Below, one piece after another: positions 1 to 6,167 of a stretch of 21,826 bases of DNA. The translations under genes and the position numbers were made by a program. The notes beneath the pieces were generated by a model. The model worked only from the letters and a program-made list of their open reading frames with translations, ran no database searches and was not told where the DNA came from. Numbering within the stretch: the first letter of the stretch is position 1; each line of letters begins with the position of its first letter. The stretch comes from an uncultured Clostridia bacterium (GTDB lineage Bacteria; Bacillota; Clostridia; UBA1381; UMGS1253): NCBI GenBank assembly GCA_934456295.1, contig CAKSHB010000022.1:1-21826 (forward strand), in the 5' to 3' direction.

Positions 1-954
1 CGCATACTCGCGGCTTCGTTCGTGTTTTACATCACCGCCGGCAAAAATCTCTTTTTTCTGCTTTTTCCAGTCGGCAATCTGATTTATACATCTTCTCGGA
101 TATTCGTCGAGGGGTATATTGTATTTATTGATAAGCTCGGGATAATCGGGCTTTATAAAAAACGGGCTATACTCCGCATTGTGCTCGCTGCTTTCGGTGC
201 AGTAGTAGCCTATGCGGTTTATGTACTCAAAGCGAACCATGTCATTGTGTTTTTCGTTCTTATTTTTTTCGGCGGCACGCTTTCTTATTTCGGGATATAA
301 ATCGTTTCCGTGAATATCGGTTATTTCAAGAAGCCAACCCATATGGTTTATACCGGCTATTTTATCTATAAAACCGCCGTCGGGGTGCATGTCAAGCTCA
401 TCAAGCAAACCTTTTGAACAAACTTGTACGCTGTGGCACAGACCGATTGTTTTTATGTTTGTGTAGCGCTGCATATAACCGCTCAGCATTGCCATAGGGT
501 TTGTGTAGTTTAAAAACCATGCATTCGGGCAAACCTGCTCCATATCTTCGGCAAAATCTTTCATAACGGGAATTGTGCGGAGCGCACGAAATATTCCGCC
601 TATGCCGAGTGTGTCGCCTATGGTCTGGCGCAGACCGTATTTTTTTGGTATCTCAAAATCAATAACCGTACACGGCTCATATCCGCCGACCTGTATGGCA
701 TTTATAACAAACGAAGCGCCGCGCAGAGCGTCCTTTCTGTTTTCAACCCCGAGATATTTTTCAATTTTCGCACGTGAGCCGTTGAGCTTTTTGTTTATTG
801 CCTCAAGCAAAATATACGATTCCTCCAAGCGGTCATCGTCAATATCGTAAAGAGCGATTTCGCTGTCGCGCAACGCCGGTGTAAGCATTGTGTCACCGAG
901 AACGTTTTTTGCAAATACAGTGCTTCCCGCACCCATAAAAGTTATTTTTACCAT
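1..954 (-). CDS. melA: Alpha-galactosidase, glycoside hydrolase family 4 (partial, C-terminus off the left edge)
   Basis: The visible 318 residues start with MVKITFMGAGSTVFAKN, a GxGS-type dinucleotide-binding loop. They contain NYTNP near 149-153, GLCHSVQ with C173, and GINHM with H204. In GH4 enzymes such as the Thermotoga AglA, the equivalent Cys and His bind the catalytic Mn2+; the CHSVQ form is typical of MelA-type alpha-galactosidases. GH4 enzymes use NAD+ and a metal for an oxidation-elimination mechanism, acting on imported alpha-galactosides. There is no signal peptide, so the enzyme is cytoplasmic. An AGGAGG at 964-969 lies 9 nt before the ATG. A -10-like TATAAC (minus strand, 1023-1028) has no recognisable -35, which would fit a promoter needing an activator such as the divergent AraC gene. 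The frame stays open to base 1, so roughly the last quarter of the protein is missing. GH4 alpha-glucosidase is the main alternative. Confidence 0.93.
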   Translation of the reverse strand, partial: MVKITFMGAGSTVFAKNVLGDTMLTPALRDSEIALYDIDDDRLEESYILLEAINKKLNGSRAKIEKYLGVENRKDALRGASFVINAIQVGGYEPCTVIDFEIPKKYGLRQTIGDTLGIGGIFRALRTIPVMKDFAEDMEQVCPNAWFLNYTNPMAMLSGYMQRYTNIKTIGLCHSVQVCSKGLLDELDMHPDGGFIDKIAGINHMGWLLEITDIHGNDLYPEIRKRAAEKNKNEKHNDMVRFEYINRIGYYCTESSEHNAEYSPFFIKPDYPELINKYNIPLDEYPRRCINQIADWKKQKKEIFAGGDVKHERSREYA

Positions 955-1054
955 GAGTTATTTCCTCCTTTTAAATTCGTGTATACATGATATTTGTGTT
1001 TTAAAACTTTTTTAGTTCTGAGGTTATAATAACACAGCAAAATGAAAAATGCTA

Positions 1055-1084
1055 TTGCATAATGTGAGAAAAATATGTTATTAT
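1055..1084 (+). promoter_or_regulatory. Candidate promoter of the araC-type gene
   Basis: TTGCAT and TATTAT are separated by 18 nt. Transcription would begin near 1091, about 15 nt before the chosen start codon. The -10 matches the consensus at 5 of 6 positions and the -35 at 3 of 6, so this is a moderate candidate. It also implies that an upstream in-frame ATG at 1049 lies outside the transcript. Confidence 0.35.
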
Positions 1085-1105
1085 GTTGTTTATGAGGTGA
1101 GAGAA

Positions 1106-1864
1106 ATGAAAGATGAATACCATGAAATTCTTATAGTAAACAGAGGTTTTGAGGACATTAACCCTGTTTTGCTCGGAAACGAAAAATGCTACAGCGGTCA
1201 CAGTTTCGGACCGAATGTGCGCGAACATTGCCTTATTCATTATGTGAAAAACGGAAAAGGCTTGTTTTGGCGCGATAATGTATGTCACAAAGTCGGAAAA
1301 GGGCAGATATTTATTATACGCCCCGGAGAGGTGACGACATATGAGGCCGACAAAGATGACCCGTGGGACTACATATGGGTGGGCTTTGACGGAAGGTTTG
1401 CGAAAAGATTTGAAGAACTTGACCCCGTGGTGACACTTGAAACAAATCTGTTTGCAGAAATGCTCGAATGTGAGGAAATGAAAAACTGTCGTGAAGAATT
1501 TGTTGCATCAAAGCTGTTTATGCTCTGTGCGACGATTTTTGAGGACGGAAATGCGGCAAACGACTATGTAAAGCAGGCACGCGATTATATCGACGCAAAC
1601 TACGTAAATCCGATAACTGTCAGCGGAATTGCGGATTTGATAGGGGTTGACAGAACATATCTGTCAAAAATATTTAAAAATAAAATGAATATAAGTATGC
1701 AGGATTATTTGATTAATACGCGGCTGAAGCATGCCGCAATTCTGTTAAAACTGGGATACCGCGTCAGCCAGGCGTCGCAGATGTGCGGCTACAGCGACTG
1801 TTTTAATTTTTCAAAAATGTTTAAACGGCGTTACGGAGTAAGTCCGTGCGGGTATAAAAAATAA
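1106..1864 (+). CDS. AraC-family transcriptional regulator with N-terminal cupin domain
   Basis: This 252-residue protein has a beta-rich sugar-sensing domain at about residues 10-130, with a motif resembling 'GKGQIFIIRPGEVTTYEAD'. The C-terminal AraC double helix-turn-helix covers about 155-252: first helix pair around ITVSGIADLIGVDRTYLSKI, second around SQASQMCGYSDCFNFSKMF, ending in the family GVSPxxY-type tail. An in-frame ATG lies 19 codons upstream at 1049. The start at 1106 is preferred because GAGGTGAG sits just upstream at proper spacing, and because the protein then begins where the family normally does. It is divergent from melA with 151 bp between start codons, so it probably controls melA in response to an alpha-galactoside; that link is inferred from position only. 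Confidence 0.92.
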   Translation: MKDEYHEILIVNRGFEDINPVLLGNEKCYSGHSFGPNVREHCLIHYVKNGKGLFWRDNVCHKVGKGQIFIIRPGEVTTYEADKDDPWDYIWVGFDGRFAKRFEELDPVVTLETNLFAEMLECEEMKNCREEFVASKLFMLCATIFEDGNAANDYVKQARDYIDANYVNPITVSGIADLIGVDRTYLSKIFKNKMNISMQDYLINTRLKHAAILLKLGYRVSQASQMCGYSDCFNFSKMFKRRYGVSPCGYKK

Positions 1865-1913
1865 TTATATAATAAATATCCACCCGCATAGCGGGTGGAT
1901 ATTTATTATATAA
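1865..1913. terminator. Bidirectional terminator hairpin between convergent genes
   Basis: A perfect inverted repeat has 23-bp arms (1865-1887 and 1891-1913) around an ATA loop. The GC core is CCACCCGC/GCGGGTGG and the outer part is AT-rich, giving U-rich tails in both directions. It lies between the araC stop and the esterase stop and should serve both transcripts. Confidence 0.85.
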
Positions 1914-1963
1914 AGGAAACCGGCAAAACGGCCGCTTTTCAAATACTTTTTTTGCTGTATCAA

Positions 1964-2794
1964 TTAATATTCAAGCATCCATTTTGTGCAGTGGTCAATC
2001 CAGTTTGCAACATATGGAAGTACAACGCTGCTGCTCTGAGGACCTGCCGTACGGCTGTCACACAAGGAGGAGCCATGGTCGCCCTCGGGATATATATGCA
2101 TTTCAAAAGGGATCTTATTTTTGCGTAGCGCAAGAGCAAATCCAAGCGAGCTGTCAACCGGCACACAGCTGTCGCTGAAAGTGTGCCATATAAATGAGGG
2201 CGGAGTGTGCGGTCCGACACGCTTTTCAAGAGAAAGCGCGAGATAATCCTCATCGGGAAGATTTTCTCCGAGAAGGTTATAAAAGCTGTGGCAGTGCATT
2301 CTGCCTTCACCGTAGATAATTACGGGATAGCCGAGGATAAGTTTGTTGGGTTTGTTTGCACCTTCGGGCATACCAAGCTCATCTGCTATAAATTTTTCGT
2401 TCCACAAGGTTCCCAGACTTGCGGCAAGATGACCGCCTGCCGAAAATCCGCATATTGCGATATCATCTGTATTAATGTGCCATTTGTCGGAATTTTGGCG
2501 AATGAGCCACATTGCGCGTGACGCTTCAAGCAGTGCGGTGGGGTATTTTGCCGGTGCGACAGAATAGCGCAGAACAAATGCGGCAATGCCCTTTGCGAGA
2601 AATGCCAGAGCAACAGGCTCAGCCTCTCTGTCGGAGGTGAAGGTATATCCGCCGCCGGGACATATAAGAACAGCTTTAAATTTTCTGTCAAGGTCAATTT
2701 CTTTTGTAACATCGGGTACGTATACGCTCATGGTTGCATCGGTATGCATTTTCCCATCATAACTGTCCCAAATATTAAGTTTTTCATAAATCAT
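1964..2794 (-). CDS. Alpha/beta hydrolase, acetyl-xylan/carbohydrate esterase-like (BD-FAE type)
   Basis: The 276-residue protein has the alpha/beta hydrolase order: an oxyanion loop CPGGGY at 45-50, a nucleophile elbow GFSAGGH with S118, a probable acid in TFSDSCVPVD (D208 or D214), and a catalytic His in EGDHGSSL (H240). The family removes acetyl or feruloyl groups from plant polysaccharide fragments. No signal peptide is present, so it would act on imported oligosaccharides. The start has AAAGGAG upstream, with about 10 nt spacing. It converges on the araC gene and is read from its own promoter next to mscL. Its proximity to melA and the mannan genes suggests deacetylation of galacto(gluco)mannan fragments, but the substrate cannot be read from sequence. 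Xylan fragments or a general short-chain ester are alternatives. Confidence 0.85.
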   Translation of the reverse strand: MIYEKLNIWDSYDGKMHTDATMSVYVPDVTKEIDLDRKFKAVLICPGGGYTFTSDREAEPVALAFLAKGIAAFVLRYSVAPAKYPTALLEASRAMWLIRQNSDKWHINTDDIAICGFSAGGHLAASLGTLWNEKFIADELGMPEGANKPNKLILGYPVIIYGEGRMHCHSFYNLLGENLPDEDYLALSLEKRVGPHTPPSFIWHTFSDSCVPVDSSLGFALALRKNKIPFEMHIYPEGDHGSSLCDSRTAGPQSSSVVLPYVANWIDHCTKWMLEY

Positions 2795-2835
2795 ATGTAT
2801 CGTTCTCCTTTATAAAAATAATATATCACAAAAAA

Positions 2836-2864
2836 ATTATACACCCTAACAAGCAAAAAAGCAA
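2836..2864 (-). promoter_or_regulatory. Sigma-A promoter for the esterase gene
   Basis: On the minus strand TTGCTT and a perfect TATAAT are separated by 17 nt, about 40-70 nt upstream of the esterase start codon. It lies back-to-back with the mscL promoter. Confidence 0.6.
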
Positions 2865-2876
2865 CAAAAAAATAGT

Positions 2877-2905
2877 TTGCATTAATGTGCGCATAATGTT
2901 ATAAT
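2877..2905 (+). promoter_or_regulatory. Sigma-A promoter of mscL
   Basis: TTGCAT and a perfect TATAAT are separated by 17 nt, with the start codon 30 nt beyond the -10. This is a strong vegetative promoter match. Confidence 0.7.
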
Positions 2906-2935
2906 TTTAATAAAAATGGCGAAGGGGAAATACAT

Positions 2936-3346
2936 ATGAAAAAATTTTTTCATGAGTTTAAAGAATTTGCACTGAAAGGCAGTCTGTTTGATATGGCTGT
3001 CGGTATTATCATAGGCACAGCCTTCAGCGGGCTTGTAAATTCGCTTGTAAAGGATTTGTTTATGCCGATTTTCGGAATAATTCTCGGCGGCATGGATTTT
3101 ACCGCGATGTCGGTTACAGTCGGTGAATCCGTGATAACATACGGCAATCTGATACAGAATATTGTAAACTTTCTCATAATTTCGCTGACAATGTTTCTGG
3201 TGATAAAAGTAATAGGAAAAATACGCAGCATGCATGAGGAACCGAAAAAAGAGGAAGAGCCGAAAAAAAGCGATGAAACGGTTGTGCTTGAACAGATTTT
3301 GGAACAGCTTAAAATACAAAACGGCACAGAGAAAGAGGATGAATAA
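2936..3346 (+). CDS. mscL: Large-conductance mechanosensitive channel MscL
   Basis: The protein has 136 residues, the usual length for the family. It has the MscL layout: an amphipathic N-terminal helix (KKFFHEFKEFALKGS); TM1 with DMAVGIIIGTAFSGLVNSLV, including the conserved Gly/Ala pore-lining face; the periplasmic-type loop beginning IMPIFGIILGG-like at about 42-52; TM2 around 78-100 (NIVNFLIISLTMFLVIKVIG); and a charged C-terminal helical bundle rich in Glu and Lys. MscL opens under membrane tension to release solutes on hypo-osmotic shock. GGGG in GAAGGGGAAATACAT serves as the ribosome binding site. The gene has its own promoter; the next gene starts 85 nt downstream with no clear terminator between, so read-through is possible. 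Confidence 0.97.
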   Translation: MKKFFHEFKEFALKGSLFDMAVGIIIGTAFSGLVNSLVKDLFMPIFGIILGGMDFTAMSVTVGESVITYGNLIQNIVNFLIISLTMFLVIKVIGKIRSMHEEPKKEEEPKKSDETVVLEQILEQLKIQNGTEKEDE

Positions 3347-3431
3347 TATAAAAATATAAATTCGGACTGTGGCGTCATGTACGAAACCTGCATATGTTAT
3401 ATTGAAATTTATTTATATGGAGGGCAAATAC

Positions 3432-4505
3432 ATGAAAAACGCAGTGCGTGAGTATTTTCCGGGCTCAAATACGCCCGAAGGCTTCTTTTCCTATTATGAT
3501 TACATATTAAACAGCCGTGAGGCAAACAGGATAATTGTACTCAAAGGCGGACCCGGCACGGGCAAATCAACTTTTATGAAGCGTGTGGCGACACATTTTT
3601 TATCACTCGGATATGATATAGAGCTGCTGCATTGTTCGTCGGATCCCGATTCGCTCGACGGCGTATGTGTCCGCGACGCGGGATTTCTGATACTTGACGG
3701 AACGGCGCCGCATGTTGTGGACCCGAAAGCGCCCGGAGCGGTAGATGAAATCATAAACCTCGGAAATTGCTGGGACAAAGAGAAAATGCTTCGGTGCAAA
3801 AACACTATTATCGACACAAACGAAAAAATCTCGGAAAAGTTTGCGAGAGCATATCGGTATCTTGAGGCTGCGAAAAGCTTGCAGGAACAAATCAGCCGTG
3901 ATTTGTCGCTGCTGACCGACGATTTGGGAATAAAGGCAGAAATGCTTGACGCGGCAAAACGCATAGTGCCCGATGGAGGAAACGGCAAAGAGGGACATGA
4001 ACGAAAGGCTTTTCTGAGCGCAATTACGCCTTTGGGAAGAGTAAATTATATAGATACTTTTGTTAAAAACGCGGAATGTGTGTACAGCATTGAGGCGGAA
4101 TTTGTACCTGATTCGGGCAAATTTATGACGGGGATTGCACAGCTTTTGCTGCAGAACGGCGTTGACATACATACATTTTATTGCCCGATGTCGCCCGACA
4201 AAAAGCTTGAGCATATATATGTTCCGCAGTCGGGGCTGTTTATTACAACACAAAACACATATCACAGGGCAAAAAGCGCAGAAAACGAATATGTAACCGA
4301 TTTGAACAAATATGTAAAAATGCGTGATGTAACACTTGATACAGTGTCGGATATGGAGTTTTACAACCTGCTTATAAACAGGGCGTCCGATACAATTGCA
4401 GAGGCAAAAGAACTGCATGATGAGCTTGAAAAGAACTATATTCCGAACATGGACTTTGATATGGTGGAAACGCTGTATACGAACCTGATAGAAAGCATAA
4501 ATTAA
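3432..4505 (+). CDS. P-loop ATPase of the PRK06851 type, two-repeat architecture
   Basis: This 357-residue cytoplasmic protein resembles the uncharacterised Firmicutes family called PRK06851. Walker A is GGPGTGKST at 39-47, followed by HCSSDPDSLDGV and LDGTAPHVVDPKAPGAVDEI (88-107), both family hallmarks. The second half (about 194-272) repeats the same pattern: SAITPLGRVNYIDTF mirrors the N-terminus, and FYCPMSPDKKLEHIYVPQSG mirrors the HCSSDPDSL segment. There the P-loop has become EFVPDSGKF and should not bind nucleotide normally. The start at 3432 is chosen because GGAGG lies 8 nt upstream; an in-frame ATG at 3369 would add 21 unconserved residues. The function of the family is not known to me. 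The gene lies between mscL and a terminator and shows no functional link with its neighbours. Confidence 0.85.
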   Translation: MKNAVREYFPGSNTPEGFFSYYDYILNSREANRIIVLKGGPGTGKSTFMKRVATHFLSLGYDIELLHCSSDPDSLDGVCVRDAGFLILDGTAPHVVDPKAPGAVDEIINLGNCWDKEKMLRCKNTIIDTNEKISEKFARAYRYLEAAKSLQEQISRDLSLLTDDLGIKAEMLDAAKRIVPDGGNGKEGHERKAFLSAITPLGRVNYIDTFVKNAECVYSIEAEFVPDSGKFMTGIAQLLLQNGVDIHTFYCPMSPDKKLEHIYVPQSGLFITTQNTYHRAKSAENEYVTDLNKYVKMRDVTLDTVSDMEFYNLLINRASDTIAEAKELHDELEKNYIPNMDFDMVETLYTNLIESIN

Positions 4506-4523
4506 TAATATGAAATTGTGAAT

Positions 4524-4557
4524 GAAAAATAACATGCAGTTTTGCATGTTATTTTTC
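4524..4557. terminator. Bidirectional terminator hairpin
   Basis: Arms GAAAAATAACATGCA (4524-4538) and its exact complement (4543-4557) surround a 4-nt loop, with A- and T-runs inside the arms giving U tails both ways. It ends the ATPase gene on the plus strand. On the minus strand it overlaps the last codons and stop of the eight-cysteine gene. Confidence 0.8.
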
Positions 4558-4722
4558 GTCTGTATTCATAATATCGTCAATAAGTATTTCATAATATTTC
4601 GATTTCGGCATATTAAGGCATTTTTCACAGTTATTGCACACCTTTGTTTTATCAAGGTCGCACATATTGCACTCACCGCAGTTTGTGCATATTTTATCTT
4701 CGAGAATACACATTTTTTTCAT
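4549..4722 (-). CDS. Small eight-cysteine protein, probable metal- or Fe-S-binding, function unknown
   Basis: This 57-residue protein has eight cysteines at 5, 12, 15, 18, 21, 29, 32 and 35, forming CX2CX2CX2C followed by X7 and CX2CX2C. The spacing suggests binding of zinc or an iron-sulfur cluster. The C-terminal 20 residues are acidic and lack cysteine. I do not recognise the family with certainty. The start at 4722 is chosen over an in-frame ATG at 4764 because ACGGAGA lies just upstream at proper spacing, and because the extra 14 residues would be encoded by the structured leader. The gene is divergent from lexA with its own promoter and an unusually long leader of about 150 nt. Roles as a redox or metal sensor, or a small ferredoxin-like protein, are possible but unproven. 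Confidence 0.75.
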   Translation of the reverse strand: MKKMCILEDKICTNCGECNMCDLDKTKVCNNCEKCLNMPKSKYYEILIDDIMNTDEK

Positions 4723-4739
4723 AATAATCTCCGTTCCGC

Positions 4740-4817
4740 CGCCCTGTACCGGCACAAATAACAATCAAAATTCTCTTACCGCAGGGCGAAAAATGATAAG
4801 AGAAAATTTTGTACGGG
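4740..4817 (-). promoter_or_regulatory. Structured 5' leader (possible cis-regulatory RNA) of the eight-cysteine gene
   Basis: In the minus-strand transcript, 4797-4811 pairs with 4766-4778 as a 13-bp stem with a two-base bulge. The 18-nt loop holds CGCCCTG (4782-4788), which is perfectly complementary to CAGGGCG (4740-4746) a few bases before the ribosome binding site; this would form a pseudoknot. A rival outer helix, 4742-4749 with 4811-4817, would use the same bases. Two exclusive folds next to a Shine-Dalgarno sequence resemble a riboswitch or protein-binding leader. No known class was recognised. Confidence 0.45.
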
Positions 4818-4877
4818 AATAAAATCCGCCCAAGGTCAACATGAAAGAAACTTTCCCAATATATCTCCGATATACTG

Positions 4878-4906
4878 ATTTTAGCACAGAAATTAAAAAA
4901 AATCAA
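4878..4906 (-). promoter_or_regulatory. Sigma-A promoter for the eight-cysteine gene
   Basis: On the minus strand TTGATT and TAAAAT are separated by 17 nt. Transcription would start near 4871, leaving a leader of about 150 nt before the start codon at 4722. Confidence 0.6.
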
Positions 4907-4915
4907 TAAAAAATA

Positions 4916-4927
4916 AAACATTTGTTT
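4916..4927. promoter_or_regulatory. Candidate LexA operator (non-canonical)
   Basis: AAACATTTGTTT contains AAC-N4-GTT, the core of the Gram-positive SOS box GAACN4GTTC, but with A and T instead of the outer G and C. It overlaps the -35 of the lexA promoter, the position expected for autorepression, and lies about 10 bp from the divergent promoter. Weak on sequence alone. Confidence 0.3.
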
Positions 4928-4954
4928 GATTTTTGCAAAAATGTATGATATACT
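4926..4954 (+). promoter_or_regulatory. Sigma-A promoter of lexA
   Basis: TTGATT and TATACT are separated by 17 nt. The -35 overlaps the candidate LexA operator, and the start codon is about 53 nt beyond the -10. Confidence 0.6.
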
Positions 4955-5007
4955 GTTTATAAGATAAGAAATACGGGATAAAATACAGTGTATTGGAGTT
5001 GGTTATA

Positions 5008-5688
5008 TTGCCGAGAACATCTGACAAAGGCGAAAAGATATTGCATTTTATAGACGAACAGACCGAAAAAAAGGGATATCCGCCGTCTGTGCGCGAGATA
5101 TGTGAGGCTGTAGGTCTGCGCTCAACATCAACTGTGCATGCGCAGCTGAAAAAGCTCAGGGAGAAGGGATATCTTGCAAAAGATGATCTTAAAACAAGAG
5201 CGCTCAGGCTTACCGATTTATACTATGAAACATATACAGATAAACGCCCCCCGGACGGAGAAGTTCTCAGCGAGGGAGAGTTTGACCGTTTTTATGCGGC
5301 AAACAGCGAGAGCGAATATTTGCAGATTCCCGTGCTCGGAAGGGTTGCGGCAGGCGAACCGATTTTGGCGGTTGAGGAGGCAACAGAGGTCTTTCCGCTG
5401 CCGATGGATTTTGCGGCAAATAAAGATTTGTTTATGCTGAATGTACGCGGCGACTCAATGATAGAGGCTGCAATTTTGGACGGCGATTACATAATAGTTC
5501 AGAGATGTCAGACTGCCGTGAACGGAGAAATAGTCGTTGCGCTTGTGGACGATTCGGCTACGGTTAAGACTTTTTATAAGGAAAACGGGCATTTCAGACT
5601 TCAGCCTGAAAATTCATCAATGGAGCCGATAATTGTAAACGAAGTTGTAATTTTGGGCAAGGTGGTCGGCGTTTTCCGCAAAATGTAA
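5008..5688 (+). CDS. lexA: LexA repressor of the SOS response
   Basis: The 226-residue protein has the LexA winged helix-turn-helix at 1-65 (YPPSVREICEAVGLRSTSTV recognition region) and an S24 self-cleavage domain from about 105. The cleavage site is A115-G116 in GRVAAGEPI, the catalytic Ser is S150 in RGDSMIEA, and the Lys is K187 in ATVKTF, so all the autoproteolysis parts are intact. RecA-stimulated cleavage would release SOS genes. The TTG start at 5008 is chosen because GGAG at 4995-4998 lies 9 nt upstream; another in-frame TTG at 4993 overlaps that site. The linker between the DNA-binding and protease domains (about 66-104) is acidic and makes the protein about 20 residues longer than Bacillus LexA. 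Confidence 0.96.
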   Translation: MPRTSDKGEKILHFIDEQTEKKGYPPSVREICEAVGLRSTSTVHAQLKKLREKGYLAKDDLKTRALRLTDLYYETYTDKRPPDGEVLSEGEFDRFYAANSESEYLQIPVLGRVAAGEPILAVEEATEVFPLPMDFAANKDLFMLNVRGDSMIEAAILDGDYIIVQRCQTAVNGEIVVALVDDSATVKTFYKENGHFRLQPENSSMEPIIVNEVVILGKVVGVFRKM

Positions 5689-5745
5689 AAAGCAGAGAAT
5701 TAACGGCAAATAAACATATTTACACTGTGCGGACGGTATATCTTT

Positions 5746-5780
5746 AAAAAAAATCAGGCGAGGTTATTTGCCTTGCCCGA
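5746..5780. terminator. Terminator between convergent lexA and SASP genes
   Basis: TCAGGCGAGG (5754-5763) pairs with CCTTGCCCGA (5771-5780), with one mismatch and one G-U pair. Eight A bases at 5746-5753 give a run of U for minus-strand transcripts, so it best serves the spore-protein gene. In the plus direction, for lexA, the T-run is short and interrupted. Confidence 0.6.
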
Positions 5781-5862
5781 TTTCTGCGTTCGTTTTTATA
5801 AAATATTGCTGCTGATGCTGCAAAAATTGCCGTTTTGCATTTTTGCTCTTTTTGAACTTTGG

Positions 5863-6030
5863 CTATTGATTATTTATGCTTCTTTCTGCTATCTCAATTG
5901 CTTTTGATACCATGTTTCCGCAGTCGCGCGAGGTTACATCGCCCCAGCCGCTTTTTGAAACAGTTTCATACACACCAAGCTCTTTTGCAATTTCGGTTTT
6001 CAGGTTTTCCGACATTCTCGATTTATTCAT
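5863..6030 (-). CDS. Alpha/beta-type small acid-soluble spore protein (SASP)
   Basis: This 55-residue protein is a clear alpha/beta SASP: it contains KTEIAKELGVYETV, carrying the TEIA-type cleavage site of the germination protease GPR, and WGDVTSRDCGNMVSKAIEIA, the conserved DNA-binding half. Such proteins coat and protect DNA in the forespore and supply amino acids on germination. It is shorter than the Bacillus proteins (about 60-70 residues) because both ends are trimmed. AAGGCGG lies about 10 nt before the ATG. The gene stands alone between spoIIQ and lexA, in the same direction as spoIIQ. Sigma-G control is expected from the family, but no convincing sigma-G promoter was found upstream; a small GTACC/GGTAC hairpin lies at 6078-6094. 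Confidence 0.95.
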   Translation of the reverse strand: MNKSRMSENLKTEIAKELGVYETVSKSGWGDVTSRDCGNMVSKAIEIAERSINNQ

Positions 6031-6167
6031 TTTTATAATCCGCCTTTCAGAAAAATCTTTTTTTCAGACATCTGTGTGTACCTTTTATCGGTACAGTGAT
6101 AGTATATGCTGCCGCGCGGATTATATTTTGAAAAATTAATTCTAAAATTTCAAAAAAATTTTTGTTT

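Noticed and set aside
22..300. Open frame of 92 residues on the plus strand with hydrophobic translation
   Set aside because: It is antisense to melA, whose frame shows clear GH4 motifs; no ribosome binding site precedes it.
980..987. Palindrome TGTATACA upstream of melA
   Set aside because: Only 8 bp and expected by chance in AT-rich DNA; no second copy at another carbohydrate promoter was seen.
3603..4547. Long open frame of 314 residues on the minus strand
   Set aside because: It lies opposite the P-loop ATPase, its composition is rich in Cys, Phe and Arg with no recognisable domain, and it crosses the terminator. It is a shadow of the real gene.
5820..5846. Hairpin GCAAAAATTGC/GCATTTTTGC after the spore protein gene
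   Set aside because: AT-rich with a bulge and no following U-run; the GC-rich hairpin at 5754-5780 is a better terminator.
6031..6130. Sigma-G promoter for the spore protein gene
   Set aside because: The best pair (AAATA and TATACTA, 17 nt apart) breaks the consensus at the first position of both boxes, so it is not listed.
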